Source: Salinarimonas soli
GTDB taxonomy: Bacteria; Pseudomonadota; Alphaproteobacteria; Rhizobiales; Beijerinckiaceae
DNA: 64,000 nt
Reading direction: 5' to 3'
NCBI RefSeq assembly: GCF_008386575.1
Contig: NZ_VUOA01000019.1
Span: forward strand, 83,974-147,973
Below, piece by piece: positions 15,245 through 26,488 of the stretch. The notes under the pieces were generated by a model. The model did not search any database, was not told the DNA's origin, and worked only from the letters and a program-made list of their open reading frames with translations. Within the stretch, counting starts at the first letter, position 1, and each line of letters opens with the position of its first letter. A program made the position numbers and the translations under genes.

Positions 15245-17248
15245 GTGTTGATCGAAGCCGGACATTTCGCGCTCGCGCTGGCCCTCGGGCTGTCGGTGGT
15301 GCAGCTCGTCGTGCCGCTCTGGGGCACGCGCACCGACGATTCCGTGCTCATCGGCGTCGCCGGGCCCGCGGCGCTCGCGGTCTTCACCTGCATCCTGTTC
15401 TCGTTCAGCGTGCTCACCTTTGCCTACGCGACGTCGGACTTCTCGGTCCTCAACGTCGTGATGAACTCGCACTCGACGAAGCCCTTCATCTACAAGATCT
15501 CCGGCGTGTGGGGGAACCACGAGGGCTCGATGCTCCTGTGGGTGCTCATCCTCGCCCTGTTCGGGGCCGTGGTGGCGCTGGCGCGAGACGCGCTGCCCGA
15601 CCGGCTGCGGGCCAACACGCTCGCCGTGCAGGGCGGCATCACGGTGGCATTCCTGCTCTTCCTGCTCGCGACCTCGAACCCCTTCGCGCGCGTCGATCCG
15701 GCGCCGTTCGAGGGGCAGGACCTCAACCCGGTCCTCCAGGATCCCGGCCTCGCGATCCATCCGCCGCTGCTCTATATCGGCTATGTCGGGTTCTCGATCA
15801 CCTTCGCCTTCGCGATGGCGGCGCTCATCGACGGGCGGATCGACGCGGTGTGGGCCCGGGCCGTGCGCCCGTGGACGCTCGCCGCCTGGGCCTTCCTGAC
15901 GCTCGGCATCGCCATGGGCTCCTACTGGGCCTATTACGAGCTCGGCTGGGGCGGCTGGTGGTTCTGGGATCCGGTCGAGAACGCCTCGCTCATGCCCTGG
16001 ATCGCCGGCACGGCGCTGGTCCATTCCACCGTGGTGATGGAGAAGCGCGACGCGCTGAAAGTCTGGACGATCCTGCTCGCCATCCTGACCTTCTCGCTCT
16101 CGCTGCTGGGCACCTTCCTGGTGCGCTCGGGCGTCCTCACGTCGGTCCATGCCTTCGCCGTCGATCCGGCGCGCGGCGTGTTCATCCTCGGCATCCTCGT
16201 GGTGTTCATCGGCGGGTCGCTCGGTCTCTTCGCCTGGCGGGCGCCGCTCCTGCGGCAGGGCGGGCTCTTCGCCCCCGTCTCCCGCGAGGGCGCGCTCGTG
16301 GTGAACAACCTCTTCCTCGCCACGGGCTGCGCCACGATCTTCACCGGCACGCTCTATCCCCTGGCGCTCGAGGCGCTCACGGGGGCGAAGATCTCGGTCG
16401 GCGCGCCGTTCTTCAACACGGTGTTCCTGCCGATCATCGTCCCCGTGCTCCTCCTCGTGCCCTTCGGCCAGATGATGGCCTGGAAGCGCGGCGACTTCCT
16501 GGGCGTCGCCCAGCGCCTCGCGGCGGCCATCGGCCTCTCGCTCCTCGCGGTGGTGGGCCTGCTCGCCGTGACCCGGGGCGGGCCCGTGGCGGCGCCGCTC
16601 GGCATCGGCCTGGGGCTGTTCCTCATCCTCGGCGCGTTCCAGGAGATCGTGTCGCGGGCCTTCGCGTCCGGCACGTCGCTGGGCGTCGGCCTCAAGCGCG
16701 CCGCAGGCCTGCCGCGCTCCACCTGGGGAACGGTGCTGGCCCATGCGGGCGCCGGCCTGACGGTGATCGGCATCGCGGCCTCCGCCTGGTCGACGGAGAC
16801 CATCGTGAGCATGCGGCCGGGCGATCGGCAGGCCGTGGGCGGCTACACCGCCGAGCTCCTGAGCGTGACCCCGCGCACGGGGCCGAACTACCGCGAGGAC
16901 GTGATCCGCTTCCGCATCATGGACGGGACCCGCGACCTCGGCGAGCTCGACACGATGAAACGGCTCTACGTGACCCGCAACATGCCGACCACTGAGGCCG
17001 GGATCATGACCCGGGGCGTGAGCCAGATCTACATCTCGGCCGGGGAGGAGGCGAACGGGACGGTGGGCATCCGCCTGTTCTACAAGCCGCTCATCCTTCT
17101 CATCTGGCTCGGCGCCGTGGTGATGGCGGCGGGCGGCGCGATGTCGCTCACCGACCGGCGCTTCCGCGTCGGCGCACCGGCGGTCGCCAAGCGCCGCCGC
17201 CCGGAGCCGCAGGGCCAGATGGCGAGCGTTCCGGCGCCGGCCGAGTAG
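15245..17248 (+). CDS. ccmF: Heme lyase subunit CcmF (CycK)
   Basis: 667 aa polytopic membrane protein, start GTG at 15245 with AAGGAG upstream (a TTG at 15248 is the alternative). It contains the WWD heme-handling motif WGGWWFWDPVENASLMPW (about residues 235-255), the conserved HNEGS-like GNHEGSMLLWV and HPPLLYIGYVG histidines, and a large periplasmic C-terminal loop before the last helix. CcmF with CcmH and CcmI attaches heme to CxxCH motifs of apocytochromes. It lies 14 bp after ccmE and 9 bp before ccmH. Confidence 0.95.
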   Translation: MLIEAGHFALALALGLSVVQLVVPLWGTRTDDSVLIGVAGPAALAVFTCILFSFSVLTFAYATSDFSVLNVVMNSHSTKPFIYKISGVWGNHEGSMLLWVLILALFGAVVALARDALPDRLRANTLAVQGGITVAFLLFLLATSNPFARVDPAPFEGQDLNPVLQDPGLAIHPPLLYIGYVGFSITFAFAMAALIDGRIDAVWARAVRPWTLAAWAFLTLGIAMGSYWAYYELGWGGWWFWDPVENASLMPWIAGTALVHSTVVMEKRDALKVWTILLAILTFSLSLLGTFLVRSGVLTSVHAFAVDPARGVFILGILVVFIGGSLGLFAWRAPLLRQGGLFAPVSREGALVVNNLFLATGCATIFTGTLYPLALEALTGAKISVGAPFFNTVFLPIIVPVLLLVPFGQMMAWKRGDFLGVAQRLAAAIGLSLLAVVGLLAVTRGGPVAAPLGIGLGLFLILGAFQEIVSRAFASGTSLGVGLKRAAGLPRSTWGTVLAHAGAGLTVIGIAASAWSTETIVSMRPGDRQAVGGYTAELLSVTPRTGPNYREDVIRFRIMDGTRDLGELDTMKRLYVTRNMPTTEAGIMTRGVSQIYISAGEEANGTVGIRLFYKPLILLIWLGAVVMAAGGAMSLTDRRFRVGAPAVAKRRRPEPQGQMASVPAPAE

Positions 17249-17257
17249 GAGAGAGCC

Positions 17258-17731
17258 ATGGGCAGCCTTCCCCGCATCGGCCTCGCGCTCCTGCTGCTCG
17301 CGACCCCGCTCGCCTCGGCGCACGCCGTGCAGCCGGACGAGATCCTGCGCGATCCCGCCATGGAGCGCCGCGCCCGCGATATCTCGTCGGGCCTGCGCTG
17401 CCTCGTGTGCCAGAACCAGTCCATCGACGATTCCGACGCACCGCTCGCCAAGGACCTGCGGGTCCTCGTGCGCGAGCGGCTCACCTCGGGTGACAGCGAC
17501 GCTCAGGTGCGTGACTTCCTGGTCCAGCGCTACGGCGAGTTCGTGCTGCTCAAGCCGCCCTTCTCGCTTCACACGGTCTGGCTGTGGCTCACGCCGCTCG
17601 CCGTCTTCGGCGCCGGCGCCCTCGGTCTCGCCCTCACCCTGCGCCGCCGGCGCACACCCGCGGTCGCGGCCCTGACCCCCGACGAGCAGGCCCGTCTCGA
17701 CGCGCTCCTGCGCGAGAGCGGCCGGGCTTGA
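17258..17731 (+). CDS. ccmH: Cytochrome c maturation thiol protein CcmH (CycL)
   Basis: 157 aa. Signal peptide (residues 1-23, LALLLLATPLASAHA), the strictly conserved LRCLVCQNQSIDDSDAPLAK motif whose two Cys reduce the apocytochrome, helix bundle, RYGEFVLLKPPF, a C-terminal membrane helix (VWLWLTPLAVFGAGALGLAL) and a basic tail. Last gene of the ccm operon. ccmA, ccmB, ccmC, ccmD and ccmG are not in this window, as is usual for alphaproteobacteria, where they lie in a second cluster. Confidence 0.95.
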   Translation: MGSLPRIGLALLLLATPLASAHAVQPDEILRDPAMERRARDISSGLRCLVCQNQSIDDSDAPLAKDLRVLVRERLTSGDSDAQVRDFLVQRYGEFVLLKPPFSLHTVWLWLTPLAVFGAGALGLALTLRRRRTPAVAALTPDEQARLDALLRESGRA

Positions 17732-17807
17732 GATTTCGCGAGGCGTGAGGCCTGCACCGGTCCCCGGTGACCGGCAGGGGCGAGGCGCGCTCCAGCATGA
17801 ACGAGCG

Positions 17808-17995
17808 CCGCCGCTCTCCCTCCCGCTTGCGGGGAGGGGCAGGGTTCGGGACGTGAGATCGTCCGTTGCAGAATAAGCCTGTACCGGCCCGCGTTCCCCC
17901 TACCTGCCCGCCAGCTCCGACTTCACGACCTCCACCCCCCAACCCGTTCCCGCAAAGGGGGAGGGGAGCGGGACGCGTCTCCCTCCGCGCGTCGT
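17808..17995. repeat. Intergenic repeat-like GC-rich palindromic DNA
   Basis: Between ccmH and the ArsR-type gene (17732-18060) no gene is seen. Segments such as TCCCTCCCGCTTGCGGGGAG (17816-17835) and GTTCCCGCAAAGGGGGAGGG (17945-17964) are partial palindromes of the same style as the other intergenic repeats of the window (for example 24028-24250). The two segments are roughly inverted relative to each other. Probably a decayed copy of a dispersed repeat. Confidence 0.4.
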
Positions 17996-18016
17996 GCTTG
18001 CGTGTCCACTCTCGTT

Positions 18017-18038
18017 GATATAAAGATATCTTTATATC
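18017..18038 (+). promoter_or_regulatory. Perfect 22-bp palindrome, operator of the ArsR-methyltransferase/metF region
   Basis: Half-sites GATATAAAGAT (18017-18027) and ATCTTTATATC (18028-18038) are exact inverses, giving an uninterrupted 22-bp dyad in very GC-rich surroundings. It ends 22 bp before the GTG start of the regulator, overlapping where its promoter must lie. The AT-rich dyad matches the kind of operator known for ArsR/SahR-type regulators of methionine-cycle genes. Autorepression and control of metF are inferred. Confidence 0.75.
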
Positions 18039-18060
18039 TCTTAGCGAGAAAGACCACGCC

Positions 18061-19068
18061 GTGATCGAGCGTCCGCCTCTCAACCTCGACGACGCGCTGA
18101 CCGCCCTCAAGGCCGCGGGCGAGGAGACGCGGCTGCGGATCCTGGCGCTGCTGCGCGAGGGCGAGCTGTCGGTCTCCGACCTCACCGACATTCTCGGCCA
18201 GTCGCAGCCCCGCATCTCGCGTCACCTGAAGCTCCTCGTCGAGGCCGGCCTCGTGGAGCGCCATCGCGAGGGCGCGTGGGCGTTCTTCCGCCTCGCCGAG
18301 GATCCCGCCGGCGCGATGCTGCGGCCGGTGCTCGCCGGCATCGATCCTGGGGACCGGCGGGTCGCGGCGGACCGGGACCGGCTCGCGGCGGTGCGGGCGC
18401 AGCGCGCCGAGACCGCCCTGTCGCACTTCGCCCGCATCGCCCCCGAATGGGACCGCCTGCGCTCGCTCCATGTTCCGGAGGAGGCCGTCGAGGCCGCGAT
18501 CCTCGAGACGCTCGGGGGAAAGCCGATCCGGGCGCTCGTCGATCTCGGCACCGGCACCGGCCGCATGCTCCAGCTTCTCGCCCCGCGCGCGAGCCGGGTC
18601 GTGGGCCTTGATGCCAGCCACGCCATGCTGTCGGTGGCGCGCGCCAACCTGGAGAAGGCGGGCCTTGCCCGCATCGAGCTGCGCCAGGGCGACATCTACG
18701 CCCCGCCCCTGGAGAGCAATGCCTTCGACCTCGTGATCGTCCACCAGGTGCTGCATTACCTCGATGACCCGGCCCGGGCGCTGCGCGAGGCGGCGCGCCT
18801 TCTGGCGCCCGGCGGCCGGCTCCTCGTGGTGGATTTCGCGCCGCACGATCTCGAGTTCTTGCGCGAGCGCCAGGCGCATCGGCGCCTCGGCTTCGCGGGC
18901 GAGCAGGTGAGGGGTTGGCTCGCGGAAGCGGGCCTCGACACCCTCGCCGGCCGCGAGCTCGCGCCCCCGACGGCCGGCCGCGACCAGCTCACCGTCTCCC
19001 TCTGGCTCGCGCAGGACCCGCGCGTGATCACCGATTGGCCCCTTCTGTCGAACCGCGAGGTCGCCTGA
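18061..19068 (+). CDS. ArsR-type repressor fused to a SAM-methyltransferase-like domain (SahR-like)
   Basis: 335 aa, start GTG. Residues ~10-85 are an ArsR winged helix (AAGEETRLRILALLREGELS, SVSDLTDILGQSQPRISRHL, LVEAGLVERHREGAWAFFRL). Residues ~140-300 are a class I methyltransferase fold with the SAM-binding motif ALVDLGTGTGRMLQLLAPRA, GLDASHAML, and the motif-II-like FDLVIVHQVLHYLDDPARAL. Its stop overlaps the metF start (TGATG). A known proteobacterial regulator, SahR, of the ArsR family controls methionine-cycle genes in response to S-adenosylhomocysteine; the fused domain is a natural sensor for SAM/SAH. The SahR name is inference from architecture, operator and context. Confidence 0.85.
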   Translation: MIERPPLNLDDALTALKAAGEETRLRILALLREGELSVSDLTDILGQSQPRISRHLKLLVEAGLVERHREGAWAFFRLAEDPAGAMLRPVLAGIDPGDRRVAADRDRLAAVRAQRAETALSHFARIAPEWDRLRSLHVPEEAVEAAILETLGGKPIRALVDLGTGTGRMLQLLAPRASRVVGLDASHAMLSVARANLEKAGLARIELRQGDIYAPPLESNAFDLVIVHQVLHYLDDPARALREAARLLAPGGRLLVVDFAPHDLEFLRERQAHRRLGFAGEQVRGWLAEAGLDTLAGRELAPPTAGRDQLTVSLWLAQDPRVITDWPLLSNREVA

Positions 19069-19982
19069 TGACGTCCGCCTTCCGCCCCAGCCGCCACGGC
19101 GCGCGTCCGATCCGGGTCTCCTTCGAGTTCTTTCCGCCCAAGACCCCCGAGATGGAGGCGACGCTCTGGGCCTCCATCGAGCGCCTGGCGCCGCTGGGGC
19201 CTAGCTTCGTCTCGGTCACCTACGGGGCCGGCGGCTCGACCCGCGAGCGCACCCACAACACGCTCTCGCGGCTGGTCCGCGAGACCGCGCTCAAGCCCGC
19301 CGCGCACCTCACCTGCGTGGCGGCGACCCGTACGGAGGTGGACGAGGTGGTCCGCTCCTATTGGGATGCGGGCGTGCGCCACATCGTGGCCCTGCGCGGC
19401 GACCCCGTGGCGGGTCCCGGCACGGCCTACGAGGCCCATCCGGGGGGCTACGAGCAGACCTGCGATCTCGTGGCGGGCATCAAGCGGGTCGGCGACTTCG
19501 AGGTCTCGGTCTCGGCCTACCCCGAGAAGCACCCGGAGGCCGCCTCGCTCGACGCCGACATCGACGCCCTGAAGGCGAAGGTCGACGCGGGCGCCGACCG
19601 GGCCATCACCCAGTTCTTCTTCGATAACGACCTGTTCTTCCGCTATCTCGACCGCGTGCGGGCGCGGGGCATCGACATCCCGATCGTGCCGGGCATCCTC
19701 CCCGTCCAGAACTTCAAGCAGGCGGCGAACTTCGCGGCCAAGACCGGCGCCTCGATGCCGGCGTGGCTCGCGGCGCGCTTCGAGGGCCTGGAGGGCGACG
19801 TCGAGACCCGCAAGCTCATCGCGGCGGCGGTGGCGGCCGAGCAGGTCATCGACCTCGTGGACCGGGGCGTCACGGACTTCCACTTCTACACGATGAACCG
19901 CGCCGACCTCGTCTACGCGATCTGCCACTTGCTGGGCTTGCGGGCGCAGGCGAGCGGAGAGCCGACGCGGGTGGCGGCGTGA
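19068..19982 (+). CDS. metF: Methylenetetrahydrofolate reductase MetF
   Basis: 304 aa TIM-barrel flavoenzyme that reduces 5,10-methylene-THF to 5-methyl-THF, the methyl donor for MetH. Visible motifs: VSFEFFPPKTPEME with the catalytic Glu, FVSVTYGAGGSTRERT, HIVALRGDP, SVSAYPEKHPEA, RAITQFFFDNDLFFRYLD and IPIVPGILPVQNF. Usual family length. The start overlaps the regulator stop by one base (TGATG), so the regulator and metF are one operon. It is separated from metH by 288 bp of repeat DNA. Confidence 0.96.
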   Translation: MTSAFRPSRHGARPIRVSFEFFPPKTPEMEATLWASIERLAPLGPSFVSVTYGAGGSTRERTHNTLSRLVRETALKPAAHLTCVAATRTEVDEVVRSYWDAGVRHIVALRGDPVAGPGTAYEAHPGGYEQTCDLVAGIKRVGDFEVSVSAYPEKHPEAASLDADIDALKAKVDAGADRAITQFFFDNDLFFRYLDRVRARGIDIPIVPGILPVQNFKQAANFAAKTGASMPAWLAARFEGLEGDVETRKLIAAAVAAEQVIDLVDRGVTDFHFYTMNRADLVYAICHLLGLRAQASGEPTRVAA

Positions 19983-19985
19983 GGG

Positions 19986-20247
19986 GACCCCCCTCTCCCG
20001 GATGGGAGAGGGGCTAGGGGTGAGGGTGCCATGCTGATCGTATCGCGAGCCCCCTCCACGCCACCACCGTCATCCCCGGGCTTGTCCTTCGACAGGCTCA
20101 TGATGAGGCCGGGGACCCAGGTCTCCGCGGTGTCTGGATGTCCGGGTCAAGCCCGGCCATGACAATCGGGAGCGGAGGGGTGCGAGCGAGCTGGTCCGAC
20201 CTGGCCACCCTCACCCCCGACCCCTCTCCCATCCGGGAGAGGGGGGA
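19986..20247. repeat. Composite intergenic element: inverted GC palindromes flanking a core repeat (copy 1)
   Basis: Arm A at ~19990-20025 carries the palindrome CCTCTCCCGGATGGGAGAGG followed by a GGGGTGAGGG tail. Arm A' at ~20207-20245 is the inverted version (CCTCACCCC then CCTCTCCCATCCGGGAGAGG). Between them is a core B with CATCCCCGGGCTTGTCCTTC, GACAGGCTCATGATGAGGCC and the closing GTCAAGCCCGGCCATGACA. The same A-B-A' order recurs at 57107-57365. It occupies the whole metF-metH gap. No ORF, so it is a non-autonomous or RNA-level element, not an IS. Confidence 0.7.
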
Positions 20248-20270
20248 CGAACCAACGAGAAGACCTTTCG

Positions 20271-24023
<3,753 letters not shown>

Positions 24024-24027
24024 GGCT

Positions 24028-24250
24028 CTCAACTCCTCTCCCCGCCGTGCGGTGAGAGGGCTTCGGCTGCGGAATGGCAGCCGGAGCAAGCGAACGTCAG
24101 TGAGCGAGGGTGAGGGGGCGCCGACGGGGGAGCGATCGCGTCAAGGCCCCCTTACCCTCGGGCTGCCGCCCTCGCCTCAGCCCCCGGTGAAGGGGGCCTC
24201 GGCCCTCTCCCCGCGCGGCGGGGAGAGGGGACCTCCATCCCTGGAGCCCC
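24028..24250. repeat. Intergenic palindromic repeat between metH and the TRAP genes
   Basis: Contains CTCTCCCCGCCGTGCGGTGA (24037-24056) and its inverted relative CTCTCCCCGCGCGGCGGGGA (24205-24224), each able to fold on itself, with GGTGAGGGGGCGCCGACGGG and CCTTACCCTCGGGC between. Same style of intergenic element as at 19986-20247 but a different sequence family. No gene in the gap; the TRAP promoter must lie within or beside this element. Confidence 0.5.
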
Positions 24251-24251
24251 C

Positions 24252-24863
24252 ATGACCAGCGCCTCCGTACCCGCCGCCCGTCCCGAGCCCCACCGCGAGG
24301 CGCAGCCGGGGCAGCCTGGCGACGTCCAGCCCGCTCTCGACCACCTCTTCGAGGAATGGCGCGAGCAGGAACAGCATGTCGACCTCTCGGACCTGCGGTG
24401 GACGGACATCCTCGTCTTCGCCACGTTCTGGGTCCTGTTCGGGGTCGTCTTCCTCCAGTTCTACACCCGCTACATCCTCAACGACTCGCTGGGCTGGACG
24501 GAGGAGATCGCCCGCTACCTGCTCGTGGCGGTGGTGTTCATCGGCTCCATCACCGCCATGCGCAAGGGCACGCACATCGCGGTGGAGGCGCTCCTCGTCT
24601 ATCTCCCCAAGGAGGGGAAGCACTGGATCCTGGTGGCGGTGGACGGCCTGGTGGCGCTCTTCTGCTACGGCATGGCCTGGTACGGATACGTGCTCGGCGA
24701 GCGCGCCAACCAGTACATGGTCTCCATCGATATCCCGAAATCCTACATGTACTGGATGGTGGCGCTCGCCATCCTCGGCATGGCGGTCCACGCCACGATC
24801 CGCTTCGTCCGGCGCCTGAGGCGGCGCGAGGCCGATCAGGCCCACACCCTCGTCCTCGACTGA
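24252..24863 (+). CDS. dctQ: TRAP transporter small membrane subunit (DctQ-like)
   Basis: 203 aa. A ~45-residue Pro/Glu-rich cytoplasmic N-terminus is longer than usual for the family. Four membrane helices follow: ILVFATFWVLFGVVFLQFYT, ARYLLVAVVFIGSITAMRKG, HWILVAVDGLVALFCYGMAW and MYWMVALAILGMAVHATIRF. The conserved Arg/Asn/Glu segment RYILNDSLGWTEEIARYLLV is the DctQ signature. DctQ supports the large permease in Na+-driven uptake of organic acids. The dctM gene follows after 13 bp. No periplasmic binding protein gene (dctP) adjoins the pair. Confidence 0.9.
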   Translation: MTSASVPAARPEPHREAQPGQPGDVQPALDHLFEEWREQEQHVDLSDLRWTDILVFATFWVLFGVVFLQFYTRYILNDSLGWTEEIARYLLVAVVFIGSITAMRKGTHIAVEALLVYLPKEGKHWILVAVDGLVALFCYGMAWYGYVLGERANQYMVSIDIPKSYMYWMVALAILGMAVHATIRFVRRLRRREADQAHTLVLD

Positions 24864-24876
24864 TCGGGAGCGCCCC

Positions 24877-26232
24877 ATGCTCGTCACCCTGCTCCTGGTC
24901 TCGCTTCTCGTCATGATCGTGCTCGGCGTGCCGATCGCCGTGGCGCTCGCGGGCTCGTCCCTGTTCTTCCTCGTGGTGGGCAACATCACGGGCGAGGTGA
25001 CGACCCCCGCCGTCACGGTGATCCACCGCATGGTCAACGGGGTGGATTCCTTCCCCCTCCTCGCCGTGCCCTTCTTCATCATGGCCGGCAACCTCATGAA
25101 CTCCGCCGGCATCACGAAGCAGATCTACGACTTCGCGGTGGCGGCGGTGGGCTGGCTGAAAGGGGGCCTCGGCCACGTGAACGTGGCGGGCTCGGTGATC
25201 TTCGCGGGCATGTCGGGCACGGCGGTGGCGGATGCCGGGGGCCTTGGCACCATCGAGATCAAGGCCATGCGCGACCACGGCTACGACACGGGCTTCGCGG
25301 TGGGCCTGACCGCGGCCTCGTCGACCATCGGGCCGATCATCCCGCCCTCGCTGCCCCTCGTGATCTACGGCGTCGTGGCGAACGCCTCGATCAGCGCGCT
25401 CTTCGTCGCCGGCATCGTGCCGGGCCTCATCATGGCTGCCGTCCTCTCCGGCTCGGTGGCCTTCTACGCCCACCGCTACGGCATCGGGCGCGACGCGTCG
25501 TTCCAGTTGCGCGCCCTCGGCGTCTCCTTCGTGCACGCCTTCCTGCCGCTCCTGACCCCGGCGATCATCATCGGCGGCATGAGCTTCGGCCTGTTCACGC
25601 CCACCGAAGCCGCGGTGTTCGCCTGCGCCTACGCGCTGCTGCTCTCCCTCGTAATCCACCGCGTGTTCAACTGGGTCCTCATCGCGCGGGGGAGGCCGCA
25701 GGGCTATTCCGTGCTCACCATGCGCCAGCTCGTGCGCGTCACCATGGATACGATCGAGACCACGGCGGTGGTGCTCCTGATCGTGGCGGGCGCCTCTATC
25801 TTCGGCTGGATCCTCACCACCACCCGCACCACGGACGCGCTCGGGGCCTGGATCCTCGCCTTCGCGGACGACCCGATCACCTTCCTCATCCTGGTGAACC
25901 TCTTTCTCCTCGTGGTCGGCTGCTTCATGGAGACGATCGCCGCGATCACGATCCTCACCCCCGTCCTCCTGCCGGTGGCGATCAAGCTCGGGATCGACCC
26001 GGTCCATTTCGGGCTGATCATGGTGCTCAACCTCATGATCGGCCTTCTCACCCCGCCGGTCGGCATGGTGCTCTACGTCCTGGCGCGGGTCTCGAACTTG
26101 ACCTTCGAGGAGACCGTGAAGGCGGTGGCGCCGTGGATCGTGCCGCTGCTCCTCGTTCTGATCCTGATCACCTTCGTGCCCGAGACCGTGCTATGGCTGC
26201 CGCGGACATTGAAGGAATGGGGATACCTGTAG
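24877..26232 (+). CDS. dctM: TRAP transporter large permease (DctM-like)
   Basis: 451 aa with about 12 membrane helices, the normal DctM size. Signatures include FPLLAVPFFIMAGNLMNSAG, GSVIFAGMSGTAVADAGGLG, GLTAASSTIGPIIPPSLPLV, GGMSFGLFTPTEAAVFACAY and the C-terminal LMIGLLTPPVGMVLYVLARV. It forms the transport channel for a carboxylate or sugar acid. The substrate is not evident; the altronate-dehydratase-family gene downstream suggests uronic or aldaric acids. Between them is an intergenic palindromic repeat (26236-26425). Confidence 0.93.
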   Translation: MLVTLLLVSLLVMIVLGVPIAVALAGSSLFFLVVGNITGEVTTPAVTVIHRMVNGVDSFPLLAVPFFIMAGNLMNSAGITKQIYDFAVAAVGWLKGGLGHVNVAGSVIFAGMSGTAVADAGGLGTIEIKAMRDHGYDTGFAVGLTAASSTIGPIIPPSLPLVIYGVVANASISALFVAGIVPGLIMAAVLSGSVAFYAHRYGIGRDASFQLRALGVSFVHAFLPLLTPAIIIGGMSFGLFTPTEAAVFACAYALLLSLVIHRVFNWVLIARGRPQGYSVLTMRQLVRVTMDTIETTAVVLLIVAGASIFGWILTTTRTTDALGAWILAFADDPITFLILVNLFLLVVGCFMETIAAITILTPVLLPVAIKLGIDPVHFGLIMVLNLMIGLLTPPVGMVLYVLARVSNLTFEETVKAVAPWIVPLLLVLILITFVPETVLWLPRTLKEWGYL

Positions 26233-26235
26233 GCC

Positions 26236-26425
26236 AAGCGGCGCCGCTTGCGCGGCATCGGAGTGCTGGATCTCGGATCGGCTTTGCGCTGCGTGCAGCT
26301 TGTCCGGGAAAGTGGGCGTGGGAGGTTCTGGAGAACCAACCTGTCACCCTGAACAACTTTCCCGGACAAGTCCCGCGTGAGCGGGACGCAGATCCGGGAT
26401 CCGGCGCAAAACCCCGTCGCGCAGC
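26236..26425. repeat. Intergenic inverted-repeat element with TTGTCCGGGAAAG core (copy 1)
   Basis: Perfect 15-bp inverted repeat CTTGTCCGGGAAAGT (26299-26313) / ACTTTCCCGGACAAG (26356-26370) around a 42-nt loop. The outer parts GGCGCCGCTTGCGCGGCATC and GATCCGGGATCCGGCGCAAA recur in the second copy at 38985-39184. It fills the dctM-uxaA gap (257 bp). No coding potential; the transcript could fold into a long hairpin. Confidence 0.7.
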
Positions 26426-26488
26426 GACACAGACACACCCACATCCGATCACGACGTCCCGTCCGCCGATCATCCGAAGGCCCCGCCC

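Noticed and set aside
18061-19068. A second methyltransferase pathway enzyme rather than a regulator
   Set aside because: The N-terminal ArsR helix-turn-helix and the adjacent dyad make a regulator far more likely, although residual catalytic activity of the second domain is not excluded.
19986-20247. An insertion sequence between metF and metH
   Set aside because: No transposase ORF and no terminal duplication could be seen; the palindromic arms are a dispersed repeat family.
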